33,622 nt of DNA from Liquorilactobacillus ghanensis DSM 18630 (GTDB lineage: Bacteria; Bacillota; Bacilli; Lactobacillales; Lactobacillaceae). The translations under genes and the position numbers were made by a program. The stretch is taken from positions 1-33,622 of the forward strand of contig NZ_AZGB01000006.1 in NCBI RefSeq assembly GCF_001435235.1. The letters run 5' to 3'. The notes below the pieces were generated by a model. The model was not told the DNA's origin and searched no databases. It saw only the letters and a program-made list of their open reading frames with translations. Each line of letters begins with the position of its first letter. The stretch's first letter is position 1. This document shows positions 13,966 through 22,665 of this stretch, piece by piece.

Positions 13966-15389
13966 TGAAGCAAAACGCAAGTCGCTTATTAAATATTGAA
14001 GTTGGAACATTTGAGGTTAAGGGGCAGGAATTAGAGTTAGCTTTAGACCGGAACAAATTTTTACATGATGATATAAAAGAAATCGATAGCATTAAAAAAG
14101 ATGAAACATCATTTTTGCAGATAAAAAGTGTGAGTGAAAAAAATGGAAAGGTAATTTTAGCCTATAAAATTCCCGACCATTATCGCTGTTTGAAAGATGT
14201 TAAGTTGGAAAACAAGGCTATTAGAGCCAGCTTAGCCAAAAAGATTATGACCCAGGATATTCTCAATGAAAGTATCTATCATGTATCTTTAAATCCAAGT
14301 AACATCTGGTATTATCCAATGAATCACATTAAGTATGCTTATCGAGCAACCGATTTAATGCCATTTAGCAATAAGCATGATCTATTAACGCAGTATAAAG
14401 CCTTGCTGTTAAGTGTTTTAACAGGAGCGCCTTATGAAGCGCTGCTAGATAACCCAGAACAAGCGAACCAGAAACATGATGTTTTATTGGAACAGATTAT
14501 TAAGGCTAAAAGTGTAAGTGATTTAAAAAAAGACATGGCCGGAATTGAAGATTTTGTTAGCTACCAGGAGTGGCAGAATCAAGATAAGAAAAATAGTCAA
14601 GCAAAGAAGAAACTTGGGTATACGGTAGGGATAGTCGCAGTTGTTGCACTTTTGCTAATTGGTTTGGTTCATAAAAAAGACGAGCGTCGCTATAACGCAT
14701 TAATGAGTAGTAAAAACGCAGAAATAACTCAAGTTCGTTATGTTAATCAGATTAAAACAGCTTTGAGTAAGAAAAAATATAAAGCGGCCGAGGGGTTAAT
14801 GGCGAAAGCTGGCTATAGCAAGCAAAAAATAGCTAATCAATTTATGAAACATCATGCTTGGCAGTATGTTTTAAATAACGAGCCAGGAATGTTAGAAAAG
14901 GTAATCGAAACAATCTATCAAAAGGGCGACAAGAACGATATTTTGACTTTAGCAATGCCTAACAATTCTAAATCTAGTTTGAAAACACAGTTGAAATTAG
15001 AAAAAGCCATGATCAACTACAAACAGACAACTTTAGTCAATCAAATGGCTTTTGTATCAAATTCTAAGATTTTGTTGCGAATGGGCGAAGCATTTTTAAA
15101 CAACAATGATAGCAATGATGCACAAAACGTAGCTGAAAAGCTAAAGAATAATGGTAATAAGGTTGAGGGGCGATACCTAAAGGCTTTGATTGACGTACAG
15201 AATAAGAAAAATGATGTCAACAATGCACAGAATAATTTAAACAACGCTAATGGAATTGATGGTAGTAAAGACAAAGATAAGGATAATAAAGTTAAACAGG
15301 CACAGACAGATTTAGATAGTGCTAATTCAGCTTTGAAGGATAGTCAAACAAAACTAGATAAAGCAAAAAAAGCATTAGATAAGGAGTGA
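13965..15389 (+). CDS. trsF: TrsF-like bitopic mating-apparatus protein, EssB/YukC-like layout
   Basis: The 474-residue protein has a cytoplasmic domain of about 215 residues, one membrane helix at about 219-238 (YTVGIVAVVALLLIGLV) and an external helical region. A repetitive Asn/Asp/Lys/Ala-rich coiled coil at 410-474 ends it. Length and position fit TrsF. The layout of a 220-residue pseudokinase-like domain, one helix and a helical external domain is also that of EssB/YukC of type VII secretion systems, which may be distant relatives. It is translationally coupled to trsE by an ATGA overlap behind AAGGGGGG. Function: probable structural part of the channel. Confidence 0.75.
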   Translation: MKQNASRLLNIEVGTFEVKGQELELALDRNKFLHDDIKEIDSIKKDETSFLQIKSVSEKNGKVILAYKIPDHYRCLKDVKLENKAIRASLAKKIMTQDILNESIYHVSLNPSNIWYYPMNHIKYAYRATDLMPFSNKHDLLTQYKALLLSVLTGAPYEALLDNPEQANQKHDVLLEQIIKAKSVSDLKKDMAGIEDFVSYQEWQNQDKKNSQAKKKLGYTVGIVAVVALLLIGLVHKKDERRYNALMSSKNAEITQVRYVNQIKTALSKKKYKAAEGLMAKAGYSKQKIANQFMKHHAWQYVLNNEPGMLEKVIETIYQKGDKNDILTLAMPNNSKSSLKTQLKLEKAMINYKQTTLVNQMAFVSNSKILLRMGEAFLNNNDSNDAQNVAEKLKNNGNKVEGRYLKALIDVQNKKNDVNNAQNNLNNANGIDGSKDKDKDNKVKQAQTDLDSANSALKDSQTKLDKAKKALDKE

Positions 15390-15395
15390 TGATCC

Positions 15396-16400
15396 TTGCA
15401 GATGATTTATGAGTACAAAAAAGCAAAGATTAAACTCGTTCTTTATTCAATTATCGGAGTTATAACATTTTTCATTTTGATTATAGCCGGAGCGACAGGT
15501 GCTTTTAAACAACAACAGGATCAATCAGATAATGACAACAGCACTGTAGGGCTTGATGTTAGTGGAATGTTTAATAAGACTGTTTATCTAAAACATTGGG
15601 AATCAGTTTATGGAAGCGGCGTTTTAAAAGATAAAGGAAATTACACCATAACTGTAGCCCAAAAATATGGGATCAATCCAGCTTTAATCGCGTCTATTAT
15701 GGCAACAGAAAGTGCATATGGTAAAAGCTCGGCAATCAAAAATGATAATAACCCAAGCGGTCAAATGGTTGGCAGTAAGATTCTACATTATGACACCTTA
15801 GAACAAGGAATTGATGCAACAGGAAAGACGTTGCATAACCTAGTAGTTACTAGAAAACTCAATACTGTTCAAAAATTAGGAAGTGCATATGCGCCAGTGG
15901 GTGCAGGAAATGATCCAACTAATCTAAATTCTAATTGGGTTCCGGTAGTAACGCAGTTAATGGCAAGTTTCGGCGGTAAGTCGTCAGACAATCTAGCCGC
16001 TAGTGGTTCGTCAAGCGGTGGTAGTATCAAGCAATTTGACGCAATTATGGCCGAAGCTAAAAAATATATCGGTCAGCCATATGTTTGGGGTGGATCAACA
16101 CCAGCAACTGGATTTGATTGCAGTGGCTTTACAAGCTGGTGTTACAGCAAAGCTGGTATAAAAATTCCACGAACAAGCCAGGCACAATGGGCTGGTATGA
16201 AACATGTAGCAGAAAAAGACGCTAAAGCTGGGGATTTAGTATTTTTCCAGGGAACAGATAGCCAAGGAGGAATGACCCACGTGGGAATTTATATCGGCAA
16301 TGGCCGTATGTTAGATTCAGAAGATAGTGGAATCAAATACGCTAATATTACAAGCGGCTATTGGAAAAATCATCTAGGCGGGTTCGCAACCGCAAATTAA
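15396..16400 (+). CDS. trsG: TrsG-like peptidoglycan hydrolase (lysozyme-like plus NlpC/P60)
   Basis: The 334-residue protein has a membrane helix at about residues 15-37. A lysozyme/glucosaminidase-like domain spans about 60-190, with SIMATESAYGKSSA including the likely catalytic Glu. A Ser/Gly linker and a C-terminal NlpC/P60 domain (about 215-330) follow. The latter has FDCSGFTSWCY, with the nucleophilic Cys, and THVGIYIGNG, with the His. It cuts cell-wall glycan and peptide bonds to let the channel through, like VirB1 or CwlT. The start is TTG 15396 or ATG 15402, both in range of AAGGAGTGA. Confidence 0.88.
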   Translation: MQMIYEYKKAKIKLVLYSIIGVITFFILIIAGATGAFKQQQDQSDNDNSTVGLDVSGMFNKTVYLKHWESVYGSGVLKDKGNYTITVAQKYGINPALIASIMATESAYGKSSAIKNDNNPSGQMVGSKILHYDTLEQGIDATGKTLHNLVVTRKLNTVQKLGSAYAPVGAGNDPTNLNSNWVPVVTQLMASFGGKSSDNLAASGSSSGGSIKQFDAIMAEAKKYIGQPYVWGGSTPATGFDCSGFTSWCYSKAGIKIPRTSQAQWAGMKHVAEKDAKAGDLVFFQGTDSQGGMTHVGIYIGNGRMLDSEDSGIKYANITSGYWKNHLGGFATAN

Positions 16401-16415
16401 AGGGTGTGAGAATGA

Positions 16416-16976
16416 ATGAAAAGAAGTTATGGATTGATAGCGGTAATAATCACGTTAAGCTTGGGGCTTAGTGCTTGCGGAAATTCAAACAGCGCAAAAC
16501 AACAAGCAACAATCAGTTCACAAAAAAAAGAAATAAGCCAATTAAAAGCTGCAGCAAGTGATAATGGAGTACAGACACAAACAAGTGCGGTAGTTCAAAA
16601 TAAAATGAAAGGCTTTCTTAAAGCATTATACGAAAATAAAGAGCGTAATTTAACTAAACGCTACAATGCGCTTGATCCATATATTACCGGTAAAGCAGAG
16701 CAACAGTTAAAGCCTAAAAGCAATGACACAGCAGATAATGACGACGGTTTGAAGTTACCAACTATTACTGCTGTTAAAAGTTACATTCAAGAAAGCCAAA
16801 CTAATGCTGATCCTAAACAGGTTTTAACTACTTATACTATGAATTATGATGTTAATAAAAAACAGTCACAAAGTTATATGGTAATTAGTGCTAGCTTAAC
16901 TAAAGAAAATGGTCAGTGGAAGATTAATAAGATTAATTACAATACCAGCATAAACAAGGAGGGTTCTAATGACTGA
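16416..16976 (+). CDS. TrsH-like lipoprotein of the transfer apparatus
   Basis: The 186-residue protein has a lipoprotein signal ending in the lipobox LSAC (Cys at about residue 21). A coiled-coil stretch and an alpha/beta domain follow, with LTTYTMNYDVNKKQSQSYMV and ASLTKENGQWKINKINY. The last part has the look of an NTF2-like or VirB8-like C-terminal domain, which some Gram-positive T4SSs place outside the membrane. It overlaps the next gene by 8 bp. The name follows synteny with pSK41; the fold is a suggestion. Confidence 0.7.
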   Translation: MKRSYGLIAVIITLSLGLSACGNSNSAKQQATISSQKKEISQLKAAASDNGVQTQTSAVVQNKMKGFLKALYENKERNLTKRYNALDPYITGKAEQQLKPKSNDTADNDDGLKLPTITAVKSYIQESQTNADPKQVLTTYTMNYDVNKKQSQSYMVISASLTKENGQWKINKINYNTSINKEGSND

Positions 16977-17433
16977 TAAACAAAAAAGTTTGCTTTGGGG
17001 AACTTTAAGATATGCAGTTTCCTTGTTGCTTGGATTGTATGTGATTCAGGTTCTAGTTAGTGAATTTATGGCGCTGTCACAATACAAGTTAACAATCGGA
17101 CAATATGCCGGCGGAATAGCAATGAATGCTTTAATCCACCCATTTCATAATTTCTTTATGTATTTAAGCCAAAAAAATCCTTTACTAATCATTTTAAGTA
17201 TTGCTTGGGTATTCTATCTAATTTACTTTGGACTAAAAAGAAAGCAGAAAACAAAAGATTGGGAAGCTGCAGATACACAAACACATGGTAGTGCTACCTG
17301 GGGAAGTTACAAAGAGTTATTACAGCATTATTATTTAGCAAAAAAAACAAGTGATGTTCAAGATGAATTTTCACAGTCGATAAATCAAGAAACAATTGAG
17401 CAATTAAAGCAGAGAGGAGGAACAGAAAAGTGA
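16969..17433 (+). CDS. T4SS membrane protein preceding the coupling protein
   Basis: The 154-residue protein has three hydrophobic segments, about residues 10-30, 43-60 and 68-88, then a basic turn LKRKQKTKDWEAADTQTHGSA-like and a charged helix. The WEAADTQTHGSATWG segment resembles the N-terminal part of full-length VirD4/TraG proteins, just before their nucleotide-binding core. This suggests that membrane part and ATPase of the coupling protein are encoded by two genes here. It overlaps the trsK start by 4 bp (GTGA), consistent with a tightly linked pair. Confidence 0.65.
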   Translation: MTDKQKSLLWGTLRYAVSLLLGLYVIQVLVSEFMALSQYKLTIGQYAGGIAMNALIHPFHNFFMYLSQKNPLLIILSIAWVFYLIYFGLKRKQKTKDWEAADTQTHGSATWGSYKELLQHYYLAKKTSDVQDEFSQSINQETIEQLKQRGGTEK

Positions 17434-18947
17434 ATGGAACAATTTTAGGCGTAGTTGATAAACAAGTGATTTATCAAGATAATCAAACAAAGCCTAACCG
17501 CAATATTTTTGTTGTCGGCGGGCCCGGCTCTTTTAAGACACAATCAGTTGTTTTAACAAATGTTTTTAATGAAACAAAAAACAGCATTATTGTGACTGAT
17601 CCTAAAGGCGAGGTTTACGAGAAAACAGCGGGAATTAAAATAGCGCAAGGCTATCAAGTTCATGTCGTTAACTTTGCCAACATGGCTAATAGCGACAGAT
17701 ACAATCCTTTTGATTACATTAATCGTGATATTCAAGCCGAAAATGTTGCTAATAAGATTGTTGAGAGCGAGAACAAGGAGAGCAAAAAAGATGTTTGGTT
17801 TAGTACCCAACGTCAATTACTAAAAGCGTTGATTTTGTACGTAATGAAAGAACGTGAACCAGCTAAAAGAAATTTAGCGGGAGTTACCCAGGTTTTACAA
17901 GAAAATGATGTTGAAGCCGAAGAAAAAGGTGAAGATAGTCCGTTAGATAAAATATTTTTGGGCTTGAATTTTGATCACCCAGCACGGCGGGCTTATGAGT
18001 TAGGTTTTAAAAAAGCCAAAGGTGAGATGAAAGCTAGTATCATTGAAAGCTTATTAGCAACAATCAGCAAGTTTGTTGATGATGAAGTTGCAAAATTCAC
18101 TAGCTTTTCTGATTTCAATTTGCAAGATATTGGCCAACAAAAAATGATTGTTTATGTGATAATTCCAGTTATGGATAATACTTTTGAGAGCTTGATTAAT
18201 TTGTTCTTTTCACAGTTATTTGATGAGCTATACAAGCTAGCAGCAGATAATCACGCTACACTGCCGAAAAAAGTTGATTTTATCCTTGACGAATTTGTTA
18301 ACTTGGGAAAATTTCCAAAGTATGAGGAATTTTTAGCGACTTGTCGGGGATATGGTATTGGCGTAACAACAATTTGCCAAACATTGACTCAATTACAAGC
18401 CCTGTATGGAAAAGAAAAAGCTGAAAGTATTCTAGGTAATCATGCCGTTAAAATTTGCTTGAACGCAGCTAATGATGTGACCGCAAAGTATTTTAGTGAT
18501 CTTTTAGGAAAAGCAACGGTTAAGGTTGAAACTGGTAGTGAAAGCACTAGTCATAGTAAGGAAACGAGCACCAGCAAAAGTGATAGTTACAATTATACAA
18601 GTCGCTCATTAATGACGCCTGATGAAATAATGCGTATGCCAGACGAACAAAGCATTTTAATTTTTAGTAATCAACGACCGCTTAAAGCCACTAAGGCGTT
18701 TCAATTTAAGTTGTTTCCAGGAGCGGCGGATATGATTAATTTAAAACAAAATGATTACCAAGGTCGCCCAGAATCACAGCAAATAGAAAGACTAGATAAG
18801 CTAAATGCTAAGTGGGAAAAAGAGTTAGAGAGACGCAAGAAATTAAAGGAAAAAGATCAGCTTGATCCAGAAGAAGAACAACAAGAACAAGATAACTTAG
18901 ACAAAGAAATTTCAGGTAAAAATGAAGATAATGATTTCTTCATTTAA
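17430..18947 (+). CDS. trsK: TrsK, VirD4/TraG-type coupling protein
   Basis: The 505-residue ATPase has Walker A GGPGSFKT at residues 30-37, followed by a TDPKGE segment. Walker B is VDFILDEFVNLGKF at about 281-294, and the TraG-like CRGYGIGVTTICQTLTQL follows. It lacks membrane helices of its own, so the preceding 154-residue protein probably anchors it. Coupling proteins recruit the relaxase-DNA complex, and any other protein substrates, to the channel. The Ser/Thr-rich stretch near 370-390 is a probable flexible loop. The start is GTG with AGAGGAGG upstream. Confidence 0.92.
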   Translation: MNGTILGVVDKQVIYQDNQTKPNRNIFVVGGPGSFKTQSVVLTNVFNETKNSIIVTDPKGEVYEKTAGIKIAQGYQVHVVNFANMANSDRYNPFDYINRDIQAENVANKIVESENKESKKDVWFSTQRQLLKALILYVMKEREPAKRNLAGVTQVLQENDVEAEEKGEDSPLDKIFLGLNFDHPARRAYELGFKKAKGEMKASIIESLLATISKFVDDEVAKFTSFSDFNLQDIGQQKMIVYVIIPVMDNTFESLINLFFSQLFDELYKLAADNHATLPKKVDFILDEFVNLGKFPKYEEFLATCRGYGIGVTTICQTLTQLQALYGKEKAESILGNHAVKICLNAANDVTAKYFSDLLGKATVKVETGSESTSHSKETSTSKSDSYNYTSRSLMTPDEIMRMPDEQSILIFSNQRPLKATKAFQFKLFPGAADMINLKQNDYQGRPESQQIERLDKLNAKWEKELERRKKLKEKDQLDPEEEQQEQDNLDKEISGKNEDNDFFI

Positions 18948-18962
18948 AGGGGAGTTACCAAA

Positions 18963-19361
18963 ATGAGAAAAAAATGGGGACACATATTAAGCTTAATGAC
19001 AGTTTTGATTTTAGTAATAATTGGCCTTAGTGCTTGCGGTAAAAGCACTAGCGATACACTTCAAAGCCAAAAGTGGACGTTTGATTCTACAAAAAATCAA
19101 GACGGAACAAATCCAACAGCACAATTTAGTGCAAAGAAACTTACTTTATCAGAGGGAAGTTTAAACAAAGTATACTCGTACACAATTAGCCAAAACAGCA
19201 GTAAAGAAGTAATAACTTTTGTTGATAAGAACAGCATAACAAATCGAAACGAAGTTAGAAAATTTGAGATTAAAAAAACAAATGATGAATACAAATTAAC
19301 ACCAATTAATTCTCTAGCAAAATCAGATACAGGAAATGTTACTTTAATTCCAAAAAAGTAA
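18963..19361 (+). CDS. Small lipoprotein of the transfer operon
   Basis: The 132-residue protein has a lipoprotein signal with lipobox LSAC (about residue 25) and a beta-rich C-terminal domain with strands such as QKWTFDSTKNQDG and KVYSYTISQ. The signal peptide end IGLSACGKS is similar to that of the TrsH-like lipoprotein in the same operon. It may be a mating-channel accessory or a surface-exclusion factor; nothing in the sequence decides this. The start ATG follows AAAGGGGAG 16 bp after trsK. Confidence 0.65.
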   Translation: MRKKWGHILSLMTVLILVIIGLSACGKSTSDTLQSQKWTFDSTKNQDGTNPTAQFSAKKLTLSEGSLNKVYSYTISQNSSKEVITFVDKNSITNRNEVRKFEIKKTNDEYKLTPINSLAKSDTGNVTLIPKK

Positions 19362-19373
19362 GGAAGTGAGTAA

Positions 19374-20240
19374 ATGACGAATATAATTTCAGACGCTATA
19401 AATTCCTTTATTAAAAGCATTTTTAAAAATATTATGGATTTTGCAGTGAGCGGCTGTAAGGCGATTATTGACCAAGTTAATCAAACGTTACCAGGCATTA
19501 AAACTTGGTATGGTGTATTCTTCGCTTTCTCTTGTAGCTTACTGATAGTAGTTGTTTTAGCCAGAATCATTTTAACATTAATGAAAGAAGCAGATGATAG
19601 TACCGATGTGACATGGGCAAACATTTTAATGGATTCGTTCAAAGCGTCTATTTCAATTCCAATCATGGTGTTTTTACAGGGCTTTTTACAAAGCGAAATC
19701 ATTTTCCCATTAGCAAAATATATGTTCAGTATGAGTGGCAAATACTCATCAGATGCTATTTTAAGTGTCAATAAAATAACAATTGATCCCACTGCCAAAG
19801 TACCGACCACTATTCCAATTAGTGGTACTATGGCGATTATCTTTTTAGTTTTTTTCGCTATAGTTACAGTTGCCTTTATGATAAAAATGTGTATCTATTA
19901 TGCTGATATGGCATGGTATACGATTACTATTCCAATTGTAGCTGTATCAATCGCTACAGAAACATTTGATTATGGAACAACTTGGTGGAAAAAACTAGTT
20001 TACTATAATTGCTCTATGCTTTCACAGGTTTTATCACTAACACTTTGTATTTGGTGTTTCACTCACTTAGCCAAAAATGGTTTTATAGCTTTTATGGGAG
20101 CAATCGGGTTCGGTTGGCTAGTACTACACACACCTCATGTTATTCAAGACTTTTGGGCTTCAACTGGAATTACTAAAAGCGCAGGACGTGCAGGATTATC
20201 AGGCCTTACAAGTATGCTGAAAAACAAGATTAGTGGTTAA
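19374..20240 (+). CDS. trsL: TrsL, VirB6/TrbL-like polytopic channel protein
   Basis: The 288-residue protein has about six membrane helices: roughly 38-60, 85-105, 125-145, 158-180, 185-205 and 225-250. There is an aromatic loop YADMAWYTITIPIVAVSIAT and a C-terminal tail GRAGLSGLTSMLKNKISG. Topology and size are those of TrsL and other VirB6-like proteins, which form the inner part of the mating channel. It starts 12 bp after the lipoprotein gene with AAGGAAG. Confidence 0.78.
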   Translation: MTNIISDAINSFIKSIFKNIMDFAVSGCKAIIDQVNQTLPGIKTWYGVFFAFSCSLLIVVVLARIILTLMKEADDSTDVTWANILMDSFKASISIPIMVFLQGFLQSEIIFPLAKYMFSMSGKYSSDAILSVNKITIDPTAKVPTTIPISGTMAIIFLVFFAIVTVAFMIKMCIYYADMAWYTITIPIVAVSIATETFDYGTTWWKKLVYYNCSMLSQVLSLTLCIWCFTHLAKNGFIAFMGAIGFGWLVLHTPHVIQDFWASTGITKSAGRAGLSGLTSMLKNKISG

Positions 20241-20256
20241 AAAAGGAGCAGATGAA

Positions 20257-22425
20257 ATGACTACAGTAATTTTAGCAGAAAAACCAAGTCAAGCTCGATC
20301 GTATGTTGAAGTATTTCAAAAAAGCACAAAAAAACAGGGCTACTATGCAGTTAGTGACCCTGTTTTGACCCAAAATACTTTTATCACTTACGGGTTCGGC
20401 CATTTGGTCGAATTAGCAACACCAGAAAAATATGATGAAAAGTACAAACATTGGACGTTATCTAATTTACCGATTATGCCCGACAATTACAAGTTTATTG
20501 TGCCAACAGACAAAAAAGCTCAATTTAAAGTTGTCAAAGATTTATTGAGTAAAGCAGATACGATAATTGTTGCCACAGATAGTGACCGTGAGGGCGAAAA
20601 TATTGCTTGGTCGATCATGAATCAAGCAAAAATCAATCTCAAAACTAAAGATATTAAACGCCTTTGGATCAACTCACTTGAAAAGGACGCTATCCTAAAC
20701 GGTTTTAAAAACTTAAAAGACGGTTGGGCATACTACCCAGCTTATAAAGAAGCTCAAACACGTCAAATTAGCGATTGGCTAGTTGGAATGAATGGAAGTC
20801 CGCTTTATACCCTACTGCTAAGGAAAAAAGGCGTTCATGGTGTGTACTCAATTGGCCGGGTCCAAACCCCAACTCTTTATATGGTTTATCAAAGAGATCA
20901 AGCCATTAAAAATTTTAAACCAGAACCCTATTTTGAACTAACTGCCGAAGTTTTAGCTAATCAACAAAAATTCGTCGCAAAATTAGACCCCTATCAACGT
21001 TTTAAAGATGAAAAATGCCTAATAACATTCATGCAAGAAAAAAACGTTCAGAAAGGCCGACAGCCCGGTTTAATTAAAAGTGTAGCGAAAACGGCTAAAA
21101 AAAGTGCTAGTCCTAGACTTTTTTCACTTTCTAGCTTACAAAGTGCGATTAACAAGCAATACCATGCTAGCGCCAGTGATGTTTTAAAAGCCGTTCAAGC
21201 ATTATATGAAGCTAAGCTACTCACTTATCCTAGAACCGATTGTGCTTACATCACTAATGAAGAATTTAATTATTTGGTTTCAAATCTAGTGAAGTATCTG
21301 GGTTTAGTATCTGCCAATGTATCTTTAAATCAGACAGAGCCAAATAAACGATACGTTAATGGAAAAAAAGTCCAGGAACATCATGCAATTATCATGACTA
21401 AAACTGTGCCAACTAAAGAAAAGTTAGCAGCATTGCCAAAATTGCAACAACAAATCTATGATCTTGTTTTGAGGACTACTTTAGCTATGTTCGCTGAACC
21501 ATATGAGTATGAGGAAACGAATATTTTAATTGCTGTTGCTAAAGCGAATTTTAAAGCTACAGGAAATGTACCAACTAAGCAAGGTTGGAAAACATTATTT
21601 AATGAAAACTCACAAAAAAAAGATTCCAAAAACATTACTTTGCCAGCAGTCAAAAAAGGACAACAAGTTCAAGTGGATTTAAAAACGCCACAAAAGGAAA
21701 CAACACCGCCTGTACCATTCAGTGAGGGTACATTAATTACGGCTATGAAAACGGCCGGGAAAACGCTTGATGATGAAGAAGCGCAATCTGTCTTAAAGGA
21801 CGTTGAGGGGATCGGTACAGAAGCCACTAGAGCCAACGTATTAGAAGTTTTAAAGAAACGTGGATATTTGATTACACAAAAGAATAAATTGCACGTCAGC
21901 GATCAAGGCGTGACCTTGTGTAAGGCAGTAGAATTAGAACCCCTACTAACAAGCCCTGCTATGACTGCTAAATGGGAACTAGCATTAAAACAAATTAGTC
22001 AAAAGAAAAGAACCCAGGATAATTTCCTAGAACAAATCAAGAAGTTTGTAACCAAAATGATTCATGACGTGCCAGGACAAATGGAACAGAGTAAGTCGTT
22101 GACCGATCAGGTCAAAAAACAACAAGTTAGTGAAGTTAAAGCAAATGAACAAGCACAATTAGGAACTTGCCCGCTTTGCAAGCAAGGTAAAATTGTTGAT
22201 AAAGGCAGGTTTTATGGGTGTACTAATTACAAAGCTGACAAATCTTGCAAATTTACTTTACCAAAGAAGTGGAGTGAAAAGACAATTGGAAAAACGGCAA
22301 TTAAAGCATTGATTACCAAAGGTACAACCACCAAGTTAAAAGGCTTTAAAAGTAAAAAAACTGGTAAGAAGTTTGACGCAAAATTGAAGTTAACAAATGG
22401 AAAAATTAGTTTTGATTTTAATTAA
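20257..22425 (+). CDS. topB: DNA topoisomerase III (type IA)
   Basis: The 722-residue enzyme has a TOPRIM domain starting VILAEKPSQA with the acidic triad DSDREGE at 108-114. The IGRVQTPTL motif follows, then the active-site Tyr324 in LLTYPRTDC and the usual GIGTEATRANVLE segment. A C-terminal zinc-ribbon-like region with CPLCKQGK and two further Cys begins at about 638. It relaxes or decatenates DNA through single-strand passage. In pSK41-type plasmids a topoisomerase is part of the transfer operon (TrsI), where it may process the transferred strand. The ATG at 20257 follows AAAAGGAG; an upstream in-frame GTG at 20233 is inside trsL. Confidence 0.95.
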   Translation: MTTVILAEKPSQARSYVEVFQKSTKKQGYYAVSDPVLTQNTFITYGFGHLVELATPEKYDEKYKHWTLSNLPIMPDNYKFIVPTDKKAQFKVVKDLLSKADTIIVATDSDREGENIAWSIMNQAKINLKTKDIKRLWINSLEKDAILNGFKNLKDGWAYYPAYKEAQTRQISDWLVGMNGSPLYTLLLRKKGVHGVYSIGRVQTPTLYMVYQRDQAIKNFKPEPYFELTAEVLANQQKFVAKLDPYQRFKDEKCLITFMQEKNVQKGRQPGLIKSVAKTAKKSASPRLFSLSSLQSAINKQYHASASDVLKAVQALYEAKLLTYPRTDCAYITNEEFNYLVSNLVKYLGLVSANVSLNQTEPNKRYVNGKKVQEHHAIIMTKTVPTKEKLAALPKLQQQIYDLVLRTTLAMFAEPYEYEETNILIAVAKANFKATGNVPTKQGWKTLFNENSQKKDSKNITLPAVKKGQQVQVDLKTPQKETTPPVPFSEGTLITAMKTAGKTLDDEEAQSVLKDVEGIGTEATRANVLEVLKKRGYLITQKNKLHVSDQGVTLCKAVELEPLLTSPAMTAKWELALKQISQKKRTQDNFLEQIKKFVTKMIHDVPGQMEQSKSLTDQVKKQQVSEVKANEQAQLGTCPLCKQGKIVDKGRFYGCTNYKADKSCKFTLPKKWSEKTIGKTAIKALITKGTTTKLKGFKSKKTGKKFDAKLKLTNGKISFDFN

Positions 22426-22444
22426 TAGATAAGGAGTGAGTAAA

Positions 22445-22663
22445 ATGCCAAGTGAATTAGACGTTTTAGCAAGTGAGTTGCCTGTTTTGGATAGCAAAGA
22501 GGATTTTAAATACATTGAAGAAGTTAGCGGTGACGGACGTTATCGGCAAGTTGCATGGCAAAAAGTCGCTAATGGCTATGTTGCCTTATATGGTCAAAAA
22601 GAGTTAAAAATAAGCGATAACCAGTCGTTATTGGAAATTGATTTTCCGGAAGAGGAGGCTTAG
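22445..22663 (+). CDS. Hypothetical small acidic protein (72 aa)
   Basis: The protein, starting MPSELDVLASELPVLDSKED, is acidic and soluble, with a beta-rich middle (RYRQVAWQKVANGYVALYG). No family is recognised. It lies between topB and the ArdC gene with spacing under 20 bp on each side, and has GGAG before its ATG. It could be a partner of either neighbour. The acidic, DNA-mimic-like charge (many Asp/Glu, ending PEEEA) would be compatible with an anti-restriction role, but that is speculation. Confidence 0.6.
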   Translation: MPSELDVLASELPVLDSKEDFKYIEEVSGDGRYRQVAWQKVANGYVALYGQKELKISDNQSLLEIDFPEEEA

Positions 22664-22665
22664 CA

